DNA of 64,000 nucleotides. Origin: Sinotaia quadrata (Eukaryota > Mollusca > Gastropoda > Architaenioglossa > Viviparidae). The stretch spans positions 120,045,363 through 120,109,362 of the forward strand of contig CM054180.1 in the NCBI GenBank assembly GCA_028829895.1, written 5' to 3'. The first letter of the stretch is position 1. Every line of letters begins with the position of its first letter. This document shows positions 1 to 13,493 of the stretch, piece by piece. The notes beneath the pieces were generated by a model. That model saw only the letters and a program-made list of their open reading frames with translations. It had not been told where the DNA came from and ran no database searches. Position numbers and translations under genes: made by a program.

Positions 1-880
1 AATGCTCCGAATTATTAATGTGAAAAAAAACAACGATTTTTGATGGTTTTATTTTTTTAAACTTTCCAGGTACTGTACATGAGTAAAACTGAAGGCAACC
101 TGAGTATTTTATTTATTTTTATTGATTTATTTAATTTGAAATGGAACCCGCAAGCAATCACCTTACTCCCGCTTTCTGAGTCACACACCGAAAAACTGTC
201 AACACTGATACGCTTTCATACAAATGAGGAAAAAGAAAATATCACCCGTTGGCGAAGATAGCTAAGCGGACCAAAAACTGAAGTAGGATATTGGCTGCTA
301 AGTTAAAAGCCTGAAATAGGTCACTGGCTTCTAAAGTTAAAGGCCCTCTGTAATCTACTTAAAGGCAGGGCCGCGTTGCCGGCCTGTCAGAGGCAGTATA
401 AAGTTTTGTAGGACAGCAGCCAGCTCGTACAAGAGTTTCGGAAAATCGAGACTGTATGTCACACTAAAAAAAAAAAATACTAATAAAAAAATTCAAGGAT
501 TGCCCCTTGCAAGAACTTCAGTGCTACCCCACCCCATCAAACTCCTACCCTCCATTTCACCTCCACCCACATGACCCTGGCATCGTCTCAGTCGCCTAAT
601 CCCTCTACTCGAATTCAGGTCACCAGACCGGCAAGCAATCCTGCGATTCCATTCATCTAACCTATATTTTCCTTTCGCCTCTCTTGTTTGAAAAAGAAAA
701 CCAGCAAGAGAAGAATTTTTAAAAGTGTTGAGGGAGAAAGGCGAAGAGAGAGAGAGGGAGAGAAGGAGACGGGAAAAGGGAGGGAGATAAACTTAACGAT
801 GTCGTAGGGACATTTAAGAAGAACAAGAAAATTGTTAGCTGCGAGTTTTGTACACGTGTGTGTGTTTTTTTTCGTCCTAT
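1..880. other. Gene-free stretch
   Basis: No credible coding exon or RNA gene is visible. The stretch is AT-rich at its start and becomes purine-rich (GAGA/GGGA runs) at about 735-790. The only open frame over 50 codons (79-261) has no domain, and its composition is that of random AT-rich DNA. Confidence 0.5.
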
Positions 881-1133
881 GTATTAAGCAAAGAGCCAGA
901 TTTCCAACACATTATTGTTACGTATTAAGCCAGGAGCCAGACACGTCCAATACATTATTGTTACGTATTAAGCCAGGAGCTAGACACGTCCAATACATTA
1001 TTGTTACGTATTAAGCCAGGAGCACGACGTCCAATACATTATTGTTACATATTAAGCCAGGAGCTAGACACGTCCAATACATTATTGTTACATATTAATC
1101 CAGGAGCCAGATTTCCAACACATTATTGTTACG
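881..1133. repeat. Minisatellite, ~41-43 bp unit, ~6 copies
   Basis: The words ATTATTGTTACGTATTAAG and CCAGGAGC recur at 911, 954, 997, 1038, 1081 and 1122, so the period is 41-43 bp. Copies differ by a few substitutions and by an alternation of 'gacacgtcc' and 'tttccaac'. The small open frames here are products of the repeat. Confidence 0.9.
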
Positions 1134-1985
1134 CGCGCATGTGCGTGGAGGAGATGGAGGTGGGCAAGTAACGTATAATGATCAATGATATGACTCCCAA
1201 AGTGAGCAAAGCGAAAAGTTTGTTGTTTGTTTTTTTTAAAAGCGATCCGCCAGAATGCACGCATCACAGAGTTGTTGGTTACAGTTGATGGAATGGGAGA
1301 CGTAATTTGAACACGTTCCACCTGATAATGTTCAAAAGTAAACAGTGCAAAACAAACGTGATCAAGCACGGATGCATGTCGTTTTCTTCAACCAACGCTC
1401 GCCATCTTGGTACCGGCAAGGTATGATTCCTTGAAGTTTACGACCGGGTGGGTGCTCGGGATATGATAATGTCTGAAGAGTGCACAACTAGCGTAGCTCA
1501 ACCTTCGGGACAACAGCCATGAAAAATCGTAATACCAGTGCTAGTGCCACACTAAGCCCTTGTTAGAGCTAGTTGTGAAACCAGCCTTACTATCCTCTCC
1601 CAAGACCTCTTCAAAGCGGTTAAATCAGGATGGCTTACATCATACGGCCACTCCCAGTCCTTAAGAGCGGAAGGAGAAGTTTTAACTATCCTAAGACTAT
1701 ACAGCGATCTATACGGATACAAGGACCAATGAGGATAAAGCATTAACTTCTTATGACATCCAGATCGAATCAGAAAACTTCTACGTCAACGGGACGTTCT
1801 CCAAACTAATGTGGATTCTCTTCCACGACGTGTCAGGAAAGGGAGAGAAGCCACATACTGAAAAACATCAAGAGGCTCTGGAGTGTGCCTTCTACCTGTG
1901 TCAGAGTTTAGACGAAAACTTCTCAACAGCTAGAATACTACCACCATCGACAGTGAAGCTCAAACGAACTTCCAGTGGGAAATAC
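1134..1985. other. Gene-free single-copy-looking stretch
   Basis: Mostly non-repetitive sequence with moderate CpG. Open frames on both strands (for example 1552-1743 minus) show no recognisable domain or conserved composition. I see no splice-site pair that would make an exon convincing. Confidence 0.4.
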
Positions 1986-1989
1986 GACC

Positions 1990-2400
1990 AAAGACCAAAG
2001 ACAACTCAAAACAGACTCATCAAACCAAAGACAACTCAAAACAGACTCTCATCAAACCAAAAACAACTCAAAACAGACTTTCATCAAACCAAAGACAACT
2101 CAAAACAGACTCTCATCAAACCAAAGACAACTCAAAACAGACTCTCATCAAACCAAAGACAACTCAACATAGACTCTCATCAAACCAAAGACAACACTCA
2201 ACACAGACTCTCATCTAACCAAAGACAACTCAACACAGACTCTCATCAAACCAAAGACAACTCAACACAGACTCTCATCAAACCAACAATGATGGACAAC
2301 AAAATATAAATTGCACTCACTAGTACCTGTGACAAGGAAACGAACACGCACATAGTCTGGATAAAACCACCGAAAACCAAAGCCAACTCAACACAGACTT
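1990..2400. repeat. Minisatellite, ~30-33 bp unit, ~10 copies
   Basis: Tandem copies of a unit built from 'ccaaagacaactca' followed by 'acagactctcatcaaa'. The first copy is shorter (30 bp) and later ones are about 32 bp. A decayed copy continues at about 2378-2400. The 166-residue plus-strand frame across it (1809-2309) is repeat-derived (KTTQNRL-type monotony) and is not called as a gene. Confidence 0.9.
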
Positions 2401-3770
2401 ACCCAGGTCAATAAAAGCAAACAGGCTTTCTAACAAACTCTGACTACCATCACAGGGAAAAAGAGATCCAGACAAAAAAATACGAACATAAAGGAAAAGG
2501 AAGTCCAAACAAAGCCCGTAACCAACAAAGATGACAACAAAAAGAGAAACTTCAAAATCGCCAACACAGACTACAACTACGGGAAGTAAAGAAAAATTCG
2601 TACAAACTGAAAACTGCACCAAGCATGAAATTGCACCAACTGAGATGGAGGCTGTCCTCAACAAATATACAAGACCGCTTGAGGCTCGCTCTCTCTCACC
2701 ATTATCAGAAATCCCACCTAGAGCAGCAATGAAAACGACAACCACAACAACCAGAACAAGCCCCAAACACAAAAGATGGCGCTACCCCCCACAACACATC
2801 CAACAACAACAATGACAACATCTGAGTCAGCAACAGCAGCCACAACAACAAAGGCAACAATAACAACACCAACGAAACCACCGCCGACACCAACGACAGA
2901 AATTTTGGCCCAGTGAGCCGTATTTTATGCAGTGAGGATACTTTAATCACCCCATTGTAGACATGATTCAAATGCTACTCGACCACCTTTACTAGCCGCC
3001 AGCACCCGCCTTCATGCACCCTAACGGACACCGGGGACAACCACAATGACAGCGCCATCAACGACAACACCACCAGTGAGAAAGACAGGTGGTTCAACAT
3101 CCCTGGCACACGTACACACTAGGTAGAAACTGTGTGCTACCCCCTCCCACTCAAACAACACCTTCCACCACAACTTTAGCCCACGGATTACCGGACTAAA
3201 AGTCTGCCTTTCCCGGCCAGACATGTTTTTCATCAGATGAGCGAACAACAGCACTACAAATAGAATCTTCACCAATCTTCACAACCTGCATCAGCCACCG
3301 ACACCACAACTCTCAACGCTACAGACACAAGAAATAGAAGACACATAATTCAACAGGAACACAACTCAACGGGGAAAAGAATTCAACAACTGACAACATC
3401 AAGCAAGCACCAAGACAACTCCAACAGCAACACCACCGCCAGCGCGCTCCCCGAATACGCTTGAGAGGAGCAGGTCTCACTGGAACACTACAGATCAGAG
3501 AACGTCTTATGATGAAATGATCCACGAAAGCTCCAGTGATGGCGTCAAATTTGTTAAGGGTAACCACTACCACAACCCTGCACGACTAATTTTAGATTTC
3601 TGGTTTTGTTTTACATTTTAAAACATATTGCACTATACACAACGCGGGCAGGTTGGAGAAAGAACAAATTTATGCAAAATGCCTCTTGGTCTCAGCGAAT
3701 GACGTGCAACTCTGATCTGATCCCGAAGACATTTGTATACATACACGAGCGCGCGACTCATACACATATA
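2400..3770. other. A/C-rich low-complexity region without a gene
   Basis: Strongly strand-asymmetric: the plus strand is full of ACAACA, CAACAACAA and ACCACC words. Open minus-strand frames of leucine/valine-rich residues are compositional artefacts of this skew. No gene is supported. Confidence 0.6.

Positions 3771-3772
<2 letters not shown>

Positions 3773-3846
<74 letters not shown>
3773..3846. repeat. (GA)n microsatellite
   Basis: An essentially pure GA run of about 37 units. It produces the false RERERE and LSLSLS frames on the two strands. Confidence 0.97.
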
Positions 3847-3849
<3 letters not shown>

Positions 3850-4339
3850 CAAAGTCATTTATTAAATTCAGTGAACAAAATGCATCAAAGTCAACCTGTC
3901 GTAAATCAAAATTCGCTTCCATCTGCTCAAACATTTATGACCTTTAGAAATAGTGTTAGCATCTTCATTGCACAAATAATTAAAAATGCCATGTTCCGTT
4001 TTACTCGTAGTAAGCCCCACTGATTGGTCCGCTCTGAATGGTGACGATTGGTTAAGTCACGTGATGAAGTTTATGTACGTCATCAACACAATTCGCGGAA
4101 ATCATATGAGAGAAATAAAATCACATTGAATAAAGAATAATTTGAAAGTATTCGCTGGTTTAAGCAATGTTTTGAAAAACACGGATAGCTGTTGAACCCG
4201 ATGCTAGAAATCAATTCCAAGAAGTCCACTTTCGCAGATAGATCAACAGAAATGCATTGAATAACAACACTTTGGATAGGGCGCAAAAATCTGTTGCACG
4301 TTTCAACGTTACGTTACATTCAATGTTAATAATTTACGG

Positions 4340-4890
4340 GGCAAAGCGTGGTTCTGAAAGTGTAACTGTTCGAAACAAAGTGAAGTGTAGAGAGTGTAAC
4401 TGTACGAGCCAAATTCTGTTGAGAGTGTAGTGGTGTTGAGAGTGTAACTGTAGTGTTGAAAGTGTAACTGGAGTTGGGTGCGGAGAATATAACTGTACGA
4501 ACCAGTGTGGTGTTGAGAATGTAACTGTAATTATACGAGCCAGAGTGGCATTGAAAATGTAACTGTATGAGGCCATGAACGGCGTTGAGTGTGAGCCAGA
4601 GTGGTGTTGAGGGTGTGACTGTATGAAGCAAAGAGAAGTGTAGAGAGTGTAACTGTACGAGCCAGAGTGGATGTGAGTATAACTGTACGAGCCAGAGTGG
4701 TTGTGAGATTGTAATTATACGAAGCAAAGAGAAGTGTAGAGAGTGTAACTGTACGAGCCAGAGTGGTTGTGAGAGTGTAACTGTACGAACCAGAGTGGTT
4801 TTGAGAGTGTAACTGTACGAGCCAGAGTGGTTTTGAGAGTGTAACAGTACGGAGCCAACAATGTCATTGAGAGTGGTTGTAACTGTACAC
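4340..4890. repeat. Minisatellite, ~32 bp unit
   Basis: Unit contains 'agtgtaactgtacgagcc' and 'agagtggttgt'. The best-kept copies are spaced 32 bp apart (4749, 4781, 4813). Towards 4340 the copies are more diverged and carry small deletions. The minus-strand frames of 80-133 residues over it are not genes. Confidence 0.9.
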
Positions 4891-5635
4891 TTTCGCTCAA
4901 GAATTCACGTTCTAGTTATGCACGGAAGTAAAAACAAAATTACTGTTACTTAATCAAAACATTCTAAGGGCGGGCTGGGGACTGTTTTAGCACATCGACT
5001 GACGAGACAATAAAGCAGATAGAGGGAGAAAGGAAGAGAGAGGGGAAACTGCATATATTTTGACCGTTAAAAATCCCAATAGGCAGTCGTTGTTCAAATT
5101 CCAACCAATTATATTGTAGGGGAAAAAACCAAGGTCAATTGCAACTTTTACTTTTAAAGCCTACGACATTTGTTCTTTTATCCAGTGACGTTAGCAAAAC
5201 TCGAAAGCAAACAGTGAAACCGATAACTTAAAATCTCGGGCTGCTCTTTAGGTTTCCCTTTTTTTTGTTGTTGTTTTTTTTTTGTTGGGGGGAGGGGTGT
5301 TCGGCCATTGCAGTCTACTCACGATTCCTTCTTTCTCGAAACCCTAATCACAACATGGAGGAACTGAGGAGTGGGTTCGGACTGAGGAGTGGGTTCAATC
5401 GGTGCTCGAATGCAAAGTGAGCCACTCACTCACACACACAAACACACTCTTGTTTGCACTTTTGGTCAGTCTGGTTGGCTAGAATGGACCAGAGAACGAC
5501 TGAAGAAGAACAAGCTTGCCGAAATCGTCATCCAGAAACGTGCACGGTTTGAAGAACATGTGGGAACCACTTTAGCAGGAGTCGATAGAAACAAGTGTAA
5601 TGCTATTAATATACTTGTACCTATAGAGAGGGGGT

Positions 5636-5637
<2 letters not shown>
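4891..5637. other. Gene-free stretch between arrays
   Basis: Contains a T-rich run (about 5260-5282) and purine-rich patches near 5010-5045. No exon or RNA gene is visible. Confidence 0.4.

Positions 5638-5703
<66 letters not shown>
5638..5703. repeat. (GA)n microsatellite
   Basis: Pure GA run of about 33 units, flanked by 'gagagggggtggg' on the left. Confidence 0.97.
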
Positions 5704-5707
<4 letters not shown>

Positions 5708-6149
5708 GAAGAATAAAAGAGAGGTATTGGAGGACGCGAGGTAAAAGACAAATAAACTGCCTTACCCATTCCATAGCCTTCCCCTACTGCCTCTAACACC
5801 CATCCATCCATAAGCTGGCATTTGCTATTACAATGTTCTACAACAGTTTCTGTCTTAGCATGCAGAGACATTTTCTCGTAGCCATGAGACGAGGAGCATG
5901 GTAAGGGCACCTCGCCTTAAATAAGCACAGAAGCTTTGTGCGAAATCACTCCCAAAGTGCTGCATATTTACAAACATAGTCGCCATTTACGGACGTTCTT
6001 ACATAATAATATAAGTATGGAAGACAACAGACGCACTGTATGATCATCCTTGCAAAGAACTGAATGTATTTAATAAAAGAAAACAGCAGTCGTCGTCAAT
6101 AATAATTTACATACGGGTGGGGGGGGGGCAAAGATTCAGGAGGGGGGAT

Positions 6150-6375
6150 ATACTCCCAAAGTACTTCCTGTGCACAGTACAACAGAATCTAGTTATAAAT
6201 ATACTCCCAAAGACTGCCATGCGCAGACACAGACGCTAGTTATAAATATACTCCCAAAGACTGCCATGTGCAGACACAGACCTAGTTATAAATATACTCC
6301 CAAATCACTGCATGCACAGAAGACAATAGACGCTAGTTATAAATATACTCCCAAATCACTGCAGGTGACAACATA
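6150..6375. repeat. Minisatellite, ~46-51 bp unit, 4 copies
   Basis: Copies begin with 'ctagttataaatatactccc' at 6189, 6236, 6282 and 6333, followed by 'aaagactgccatg' or 'aaatcactgca' and 'cagacacaga'. A partial leading copy lies near 6150. Confidence 0.9.
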
Positions 6376-8166
6376 TAAAAGGTTTAATGAGAGGCTGTTG
6401 TAATGTTTATTCACTACTTAATGATGTCACAGATATAAACTATTCTGAGTGATTTTATGACATCACAAATACATTATAAATTGAAATATGAGACATTATA
6501 ACATCGTGAATACGTAAGAAACGTCCTGGCTAAATACATTTGTAATATAACAAAAGTCACTAAATCAGAATGGCTTAATTGTTTGGCAACATAACACAAG
6601 TTTATGACTCGGAGAACGCAAAAAAATATCATGAACATGAATCAGCGACATCTTAAAATGAACTCGTGACATAAAAGAAACAATGAAAAACAAATAATAA
6701 ACGTCCTCTCTTAAGGTACGAACATCCGGTACCAGCGTACTACATGAAAAGAAGACAGCAAAAAAGAGAAACGGTCACTGCGTAAATCGGACAAATACTA
6801 CCAAATGCACCATTTCAACTTGAGATCATTTATGGAGTAGGGACATCCGTTTATGATTTAATATTTATAGTAGAAAAGACTAACGCCATACAAAGTACGT
6901 TTCACAGAAGACTGCTTTATTAATCTCATTCCTCCCACCCACCCCAAAAAAAAAAAAAAAAAAAAAAAAAAAGAAAACCAAAAAAACCAAAAGAAATCCC
7001 CCACCGATCATATAGGAAAGGAAAAAATATCACTAAATGGGAAAAATAACTCAAAATTCAAAAAGACGTTAACACAAACTACTTATTATTGACGTCTTGT
7101 TCGGGTGTCCTCCAGTGTAAGTGTTGGTGACTCGAAATTGCCCTGACATCTGGGAAAATAAAGTTATATCTCAGCAATGAACCCTACTGAAGACAGAGAA
7201 CTAGTTCTGCCTGCCTGTGAATTAGCTCCAGCAAACTGTTTAGTAGAACTGCAATGAACACCAGTCCCGTGCAATGAACACCAGTCCTATGCAATCCAGT
7301 ACGTGAACCTCTTCGACTGACTTCGGACGTTTTCAAATTAGAATGTTGTTGCATAGAAGTGCTCTTAGAATATTTGTGTCAATTTAATATGGTGCTGTAT
7401 GTACATGCGCTTGCGTGTACGTGTGTGTGCGTGTGTGTTTGTCTGTCTGTGTGTTTTCACAAAGGGAGATAAAATCATACTACTGCTATCATCTATACTT
7501 TCGTTTACGGATGATGCATTCACACACACGCAACCGCATGCACACACACACACACACACCGATCCAAACAGACTTATGCACTGACACCAAGGAATGGCAA
7601 AACATTGCTACAACAGTTCCTGCACTGTGACTACATTCATACGTCAGCGGTCAGAGTACGGAGAATGCAAGACCCTCTTTCAATTAATAAGTCTAAATGA
7701 GACCTCAAGAGCAAATATTAAATTACTTCCCTACACACTCCCTGGCAGTGTAAGCGAGAGATGGCGTCTGCACTCGACCGTACCCAACTCAAGGGCAATG
7801 AAATGAAACATGTCCTTGTCTCATTCTAACAGGAGTTTTAACGAAAGATCTGTCCATGATCAAGAACTAAAAAATAATAACGCTTTCGGAGCAATATCAG
7901 TTTATTTTGTTGGAAGGTAGAACCTGTCAATTGATCTCTCTCTCTCTCTGTGTCATGCATGCAGACACAAACAAAAGAAGTTAAGGTTTGAAAGATACAC
8001 ATCTCGATCGCACTGATATTATTTGTTAAAATCTTACTGTTTACACGCATACTCTCATTCACACGCAACTGTCTATCTTACAAAATCTCCATAAAACATA
8101 CCGAGTCAGGTTACTTGTGAATAGAGAACACACTCGGTGAAAAGAGATTACCATTGAATAGAGAGA

Positions 8167-8168
<2 letters not shown>
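6376..8168. other. Gene-free stretch with a poly(A) run
   Basis: AT-rich with no supported exon. An uninterrupted A run occupies about 6946-6972. Short CA and GT patches occur near 7418-7450 and 7540-7560. Two adjacent copies of 'gcaatgaacaccagtcc' are seen near 7251-7285. Confidence 0.4.
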
Positions 8169-8215
<47 letters not shown>

Positions 8216-8225
8216 TACACACACA
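8169..8225. repeat. (CG)(CA)n microsatellite
   Basis: Short CG alternation followed by a CA run of about 20 units, then CGCATACACACAC. Confidence 0.95.
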
Positions 8226-8399
8226 AAAGGACGGACATAGTGACACTCTTGTGTGAACGTACGAGTAAACGAACATTGACGTAGTCAAGACAGACATCTA
8301 AAACACATACACAGATCACATAACACACACATACACATAAAACCTGACCGCACACAAGACACGTATGCGCAGTTTTGTTTGATCATTGATGACATTCCT

Positions 8400-8945
8400 C
8401 AAAATGGTATTCATTTCTTTTAGCGGACAAGTAGACTGGTATTCGGATCTTTTACTGGACAGGTATACTGATATTCATTTCTTTTAGCGGACAAGTAGAC
8501 TGGTATTCGTATCTTGTACTAATGTACTGGACAGGTATACTGGCATTCATTTCTTTTAGCATTTCAGGTATGCTGGCATTCATTTCTTTTAGCATTTCAG
8601 GTATGCTGGTATTCGTATCTTCTAGTAGACAGATATACGGTTATTCGTGACGTTGGTGGACAGATATACTGTTATTCGTTTCTTTTAGTGGACAGTTACA
8701 CTGGTATTTATGTCTGTTAGTCGACAGTATATTGGTATTGATTCCTTTGAGTGGACAGATACGTGTATTCATTTCTTTTAGTGGACAAGTACTGGTATTC
8801 ATTTCTTTTAGCGGATAAGTACTGGTATTCATTTCTTTGAGTGGACAGATACGTGTATTCATTTCTTTTAGTGGACAAGTACTGGTATTTATTTCTTTTA
8901 GCGGACAAGTACTGGCACTCATTTCTTTTAAAGGACATGTATGTC
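8400..8945. repeat. Minisatellite, ~30 bp unit, ~15 copies
   Basis: The unit holds 'ggtattcatttctttt' and 'agtggacaagtact'. The best copies are spaced 30 bp apart (8767, 8797, 8827). Copies before 8700 are more diverged and sometimes longer. The minus-strand frames (TCPLKEMN-type periodicity) are repeat artefacts. Confidence 0.9.
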
Positions 8946-9011
8946 GAAACTGGTTGATAGAGATACATATGTGCTTTTCGGACACTCATATTCTTTTCGT
9001 ACTTCTAGGCT

Positions 9012-9037
9012 GGACTATTTTAAAGTCTAAATAGTCC
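9012..9037. repeat. Short perfect hairpin
   Basis: GGACTATTT at 9012-9020 pairs with AAATAGTCC at 9029-9037 across an 8-base loop. It is not followed by a T run and lies in no recognisable RNA gene. Its role is unknown. Confidence 0.6.
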
Positions 9038-9039
9038 GG

Positions 9040-10380
9040 TGCGTGCGTGCGTGTATATGTGTGAGTACGTATGTGTTTATGCGCACGTGCTGTAAGTGCA
9101 ATTTTAATCCTTCTTCACACTTTGTTCAGAAATTTAAGAAACGAAAACAAGCAACAGAACAAAACGAAACAAAGTATATATTTTGAGTGAACCTCACAGT
9201 AATCACTCACAAATAGAAGATTCACAAAACGATGTGAAAGGCAGATATTCAAAGACACTTCTATTCCAGAACGAGGGTGAGTGGGGTGGTTTTGAGAGCA
9301 GACGAGAGAGTGCAAACCTTACATTAATTAATTATCAATGCTATTGCTCTGTTTGAGAAGGAATTACAGCATTGTCATTACCCTCTATTCTCGCTATTCC
9401 ATCCCTCTTCCACAACTTATTCACCTTCACCATCACGACCACCACCAACAACAAAAACAGAAAAACAACGAAATGCAAGTAGACAAACCACCAGCAACAG
9501 CAAGTAGGACATTTCTTTTCCTTTTTCTTTTCTTCTTGACCTGACGTTTTTGAGACCTATATCCACGACCAGCTTACGATCCAGCTATAGCAACACACGT
9601 CTTCACAAGCTATTTGCCCCGCCTCTCTGTGAAGCTCTATTTGGGCCTGGGCGGCACAGGGGTGGCGGGTGGGTGGGCGGTAGAAAGGAAGAGAGTGAAC
9701 CCTTTGCACGGAAAGGCAGGGGGTCAAATACCTTGACTCCGACTGGGGGTGGGGTGGTAGAGAATGGGAATGAGATTTTTTTTTTTTAATGCTGATCCTT
9801 AGAAGGAGAAGAAGCAATAGGCAGATAGGTATGTGATTGAGAGGTGAGAGGAGGAAAACAGAGAGAGAGAGAGAAGGTTACAGGGACAGAGCAACGATAA
9901 GGAAAAAAACCGACAAAATATTGGAGCGAGTACATATTTATTCCAATGTTCGTGCGATTGAATGTTGAACTCTGAACTTGGAAGAAAGTGAAAAGAAGTA
10001 AACTTTTTGATGAATGAAAGGGGAAAAAAGTGTTTGTTTTTGTTTTGGCTTAAGGCGAAATCTGCAGCAGGAATAATAATAAACTTAAGCAAAACTATTA
10101 AGGCAAGGAAAAAATCCAACGTTGGTATGTCAGTTACAAACACCAGTAAATAACAATAAAATAAACAAAAATGAAAAAAAAAAGCAACAACAATAGTTAC
10201 AAATAATCAACCATAAACAACCCCCCCACCCCGCAAAAAGAAAAAAATGAGTTATTTCCCCCACTCCCACCCTAAAACGAGACAGGGCCGAAACATGTAA
10301 AAAGACTAAAGAATTTGTAAAATTTAGTTTCCATCTTAAAATATATTTTCAAAAAGGCGACTTTTGGAAGAAGCACACCC
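9040..10380. other. Gene-free stretch
   Basis: Contains a GT/GC patch at about 9040-9090, G-rich and poly(T/A) runs at 9655-9790, and long A-rich segments at 10160-10300. No convincing coding exon is seen on either strand. Confidence 0.4.
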
Positions 10381-10460
10381 GACAGTGCTCTCTAGCTTGT
10401 CACAGATCTTTCGTGACAGTGCTCTGTAACTTGTCACAGATCTTTCGGTGACAGTACGTG
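10381..10460. repeat. Tandem duplication, ~39 bp
   Basis: The block 'gacagtgctct..agcttgtcacagatctttcg' occurs twice in succession with a few changes. A third, shorter echo of 'gtgacagtacg' follows. Confidence 0.75.
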
Positions 10461-11545
10461 GCAGTACGCGATAAATTATTTAACGGTGACACGTGACGAA
10501 GTCCCAGGCGGTCTTCAAGCTGAAACAAGTCTTCGATAAGAATTACCCCTACAGAAACACTCGGTCACCTGACTGATTGCAGTAACTCTCTCACTAAGAG
10601 CAATAATTGACAGCAGATGATATCGCGGAATGTCTCCCAGTATTTAACTTTTCGCAGGTTAAGACCTACTCAGAAAATTAGAACAAAGGAAAAGGTAATT
10701 TTTGACTCTTAGGAAAATGACTGAATATTCATCACCCAACCCCTCCCCTTTACAACTACCACATACCCAGAATAAACTAAGTTGAATTGAGGATACATAT
10801 TCCACTAACAAAAATAGATTGATAGATTTTTACATGTCAAGGTTATCAGGACCGTCATCCTGTGACCATTTTTGCCCGACATTCAAAGTACCCTAACTCT
10901 CTTCGCGTTTAAGATTTAAAAACAAAATTGGCGTTGAGCACTGCATGGTGCATACTTTGATATGGCACTTTTTCCTTTGAGTCATACACTTCAGGAACTG
11001 TGTTCAATTTGTCTGGCTGAATAATCATTTTATTTTTATTTTAACTTTAATACTTTTGCGCATTCTCCACGCTGGCATTTTAATCCTTTACATTTGCTGG
11101 ATAATTGGTATTCCACTATTCAGATAGGCACAGAACCAAAATTTATTTATTAGCTTTCTTTACACTTTTTTTTTTTATTTTACGAACTCTCTACTAACTG
11201 ACTTTCTGCTACAAGCATCGCTTAATAACAAGTGGTCTGTCTCAGGATGTCAAAGGTCAAAGGCCATGCCTTTCTTGACATCAATGTTTCCTGTGCATGT
11301 GACGTATAGCTTTTTAAAACACATTGGCAATGTGGTTTTGTTGGCTTGTTTATATTTCACACTGGGTTTTTTTTTTGTTGTTGTTTTTTTTTTTTTTTTA
11401 GCAATGCTATTCAAGTGCATGCCGCTATCTTTTTTTTTATTTTTAAAGTGTCTCTGTTCTTGTTGTGCAATCTGTAAACTATGATATTGAACTCTTATAT
11501 CACTATCTGCAGCTTTATACCACCACTACAATTATAACCATTTAT
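10461..11545. other. Gene-free AT-rich stretch
   Basis: No exon-like open frame or RNA gene can be supported. T-rich runs occur at about 11165-11180 and 11368-11400. Confidence 0.4.
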
Positions 11546-11549
11546 CATC

Positions 11550-11885
11550 ACATTGCAAGTTTTACAACGCGACAATCTTACACCCCTATCATGCAAAATA
11601 CCCTATTACACTTATACATTGCAATCGCATACAACTATAATGCAAGATGCCCTATTACACTTATACATTGCAATCGCATACAACTATAATGCAAGATGCC
11701 CTATTACACTTTTACATTGCAATCGCATACAACTATAATGCAAGATGCCCTATTACACTTATACATTGCAATCGCATACAACTATAACGCAAGATGCCCT
11801 GTAACACTTATACATTGCAATCGCATACAACTATAATGCAAGATGTCATATTACATTTATACATTGCGATCGCATACCAGTGACT
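11550..11885. repeat. Minisatellite, 49 bp unit, ~6 copies
   Basis: 'ccctatt' anchors recur at 11601, 11650, 11699, 11748 and 11797, exactly 49 bp apart. Each is followed by 'acacttatacattgcaatcgc' split over two blocks and by 'actataatgcaagatg'. The array decays after about 11845. Confidence 0.93.
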
Positions 11886-12500
11886 ACTCTCTATGGTCAC
11901 TATATTCTAAGCATTACACCAAGAACATTACAGTCTTCTGTCGCAGACTTGCAAGATTATGCCGCTATTTTCCCCGTCACTTGCCCCTATACTGCAAACT
12001 TCAATCCCTGACTCCGAGAGTGCAACCATTTATCAATCATATTTCTCATATAGTGTAATCTTACCACTAGTTGCAAGCGTACAGCACGGTTTATCAATCA
12101 TTTACCTCTATAATGCAATCTTCCATCACTAACTAGAAGTGTAAAACACTATAACTCCATTATCCCTACACTGCAAACGTCAGTCAATCATTAGAAGACT
12201 ACAACACTATTTATTAATCATTACCATTATACTGCAACTTTCACTCACCAACTGCAAGTGTGCAACACTATGGATCAATCATGTTACCTCTGCAATCTCC
12301 AATGACTTAGCAAGCGTACAGCACTAAATGGTCCCAGAGCCTTACTCTACTTCACAAGGCGTGGGGTGTTTACACCTTTACATTCACATCTTACACCAAG
12401 GCACTGTCAGGATACACCACGAAAATGCAACCACTCTTAACTAGCTGTAAGCTAATCCACCAATACAGTGCAATCTAACTTTGCAAGCTTAAGTCACATA
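11886..12500. repeat. Highly diverged tandem repeats, ~60 bp
   Basis: Loosely repeated words ('tttatcaatcat', 'tgcaatctt..ac', 'gcaagcgtacagcac') recur with irregular spacing. They are probably an old relative of the neighbouring 49-bp array. No coding potential is seen. Confidence 0.5.
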
Positions 12501-13493
12501 CTGTAAGATTTAAAATTCTAGTTCGAAACACACGTCATTAACTGAGGACGCCTTCCAATGATATTGTCCAAGTGCACTTTCCAAATGTAATGATATTTCG
12601 GAAATTAAATTGCAATTATTTCTTCTCTACTCATTTGGATTATCAATTTACAACTTAAACAATATCTTCCTTACACTTATGAGTGCTTTGGTGTTTTCTT
12701 AATCACTCTTTTCTATACATACAATATATTTACAAAATTATCTTTCATACACACTTTCTGATCATAATTAATTTTACAGCTTAGCAGCCGTTTCTGTCAG
12801 ACATGCTGTAATAATGAAAGACTTCAACATTTTGTAGTTTCTGATCACTACTTACACACATGCACACATTATGAAACAAATCTGTAAGGAACCATGCAAT
12901 ATTAACTTGCACTCATGACTACTCAGATTCTTTACTCTACCACCCTCCTCACCGCGATCCCCTTTCTGGTACGTATGTCAGTGACCAGGCAAGAATCACA
13001 TGTGCCCACTTGTTCTGACCACCCTTCTGCTTTGCTCAAGCCATACAGTCGCGTCTGGCACACACTCACACAACATTAATTTGAACCTGTCCAATACTTC
13101 CACTGTACCTCCTACACCCCTCCCTCTCGTCTTTACCATTCCCCCCCCCCCCTTCGTTTGTACTCCCGTGTCGCCATCAGTGTATTTCATTCCTGCCGTC
13201 CGTCCAGTCAAGTCACTTCCTCCGACCTAATGAAAAGGTGGTGTGCCCTGGCGAAGGCATGGGAGTGTCCTGCGCTAGAGTGCATGCTATGCCACATAGC
13301 CTGTGTGCTCCACGCAGTGATGGGGCTACTGGTGCGTGCAGTAGCGTGACTGTCTAGTGATAAGGTGAAACAAGTGAAGAGGTATGTCAGGTGATGTCGC
13401 GTGGACTGGGGGGGGGGGCATGGTGTGACTAAAACTATAGTGTGAAGAGAGGGGTGGCGTGTCTAGATGTGTAGTGTGACTAACGACGTGGTA
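12501..13493. other. Gene-free stretch
   Basis: AT-rich to about 12950, then C-rich around 13080-13160 with a C run at about 13140-13152, and a G run near 13409. The small frames (12996-13349) have no recognisable domain. Confidence 0.4.

Noticed and set aside
3606..3947. RERERE/LSLSLS frames
   Set aside because: Translation of the (GA)n microsatellite. The same applies near 5638-5703, 23703-23759 and 48151-48227.
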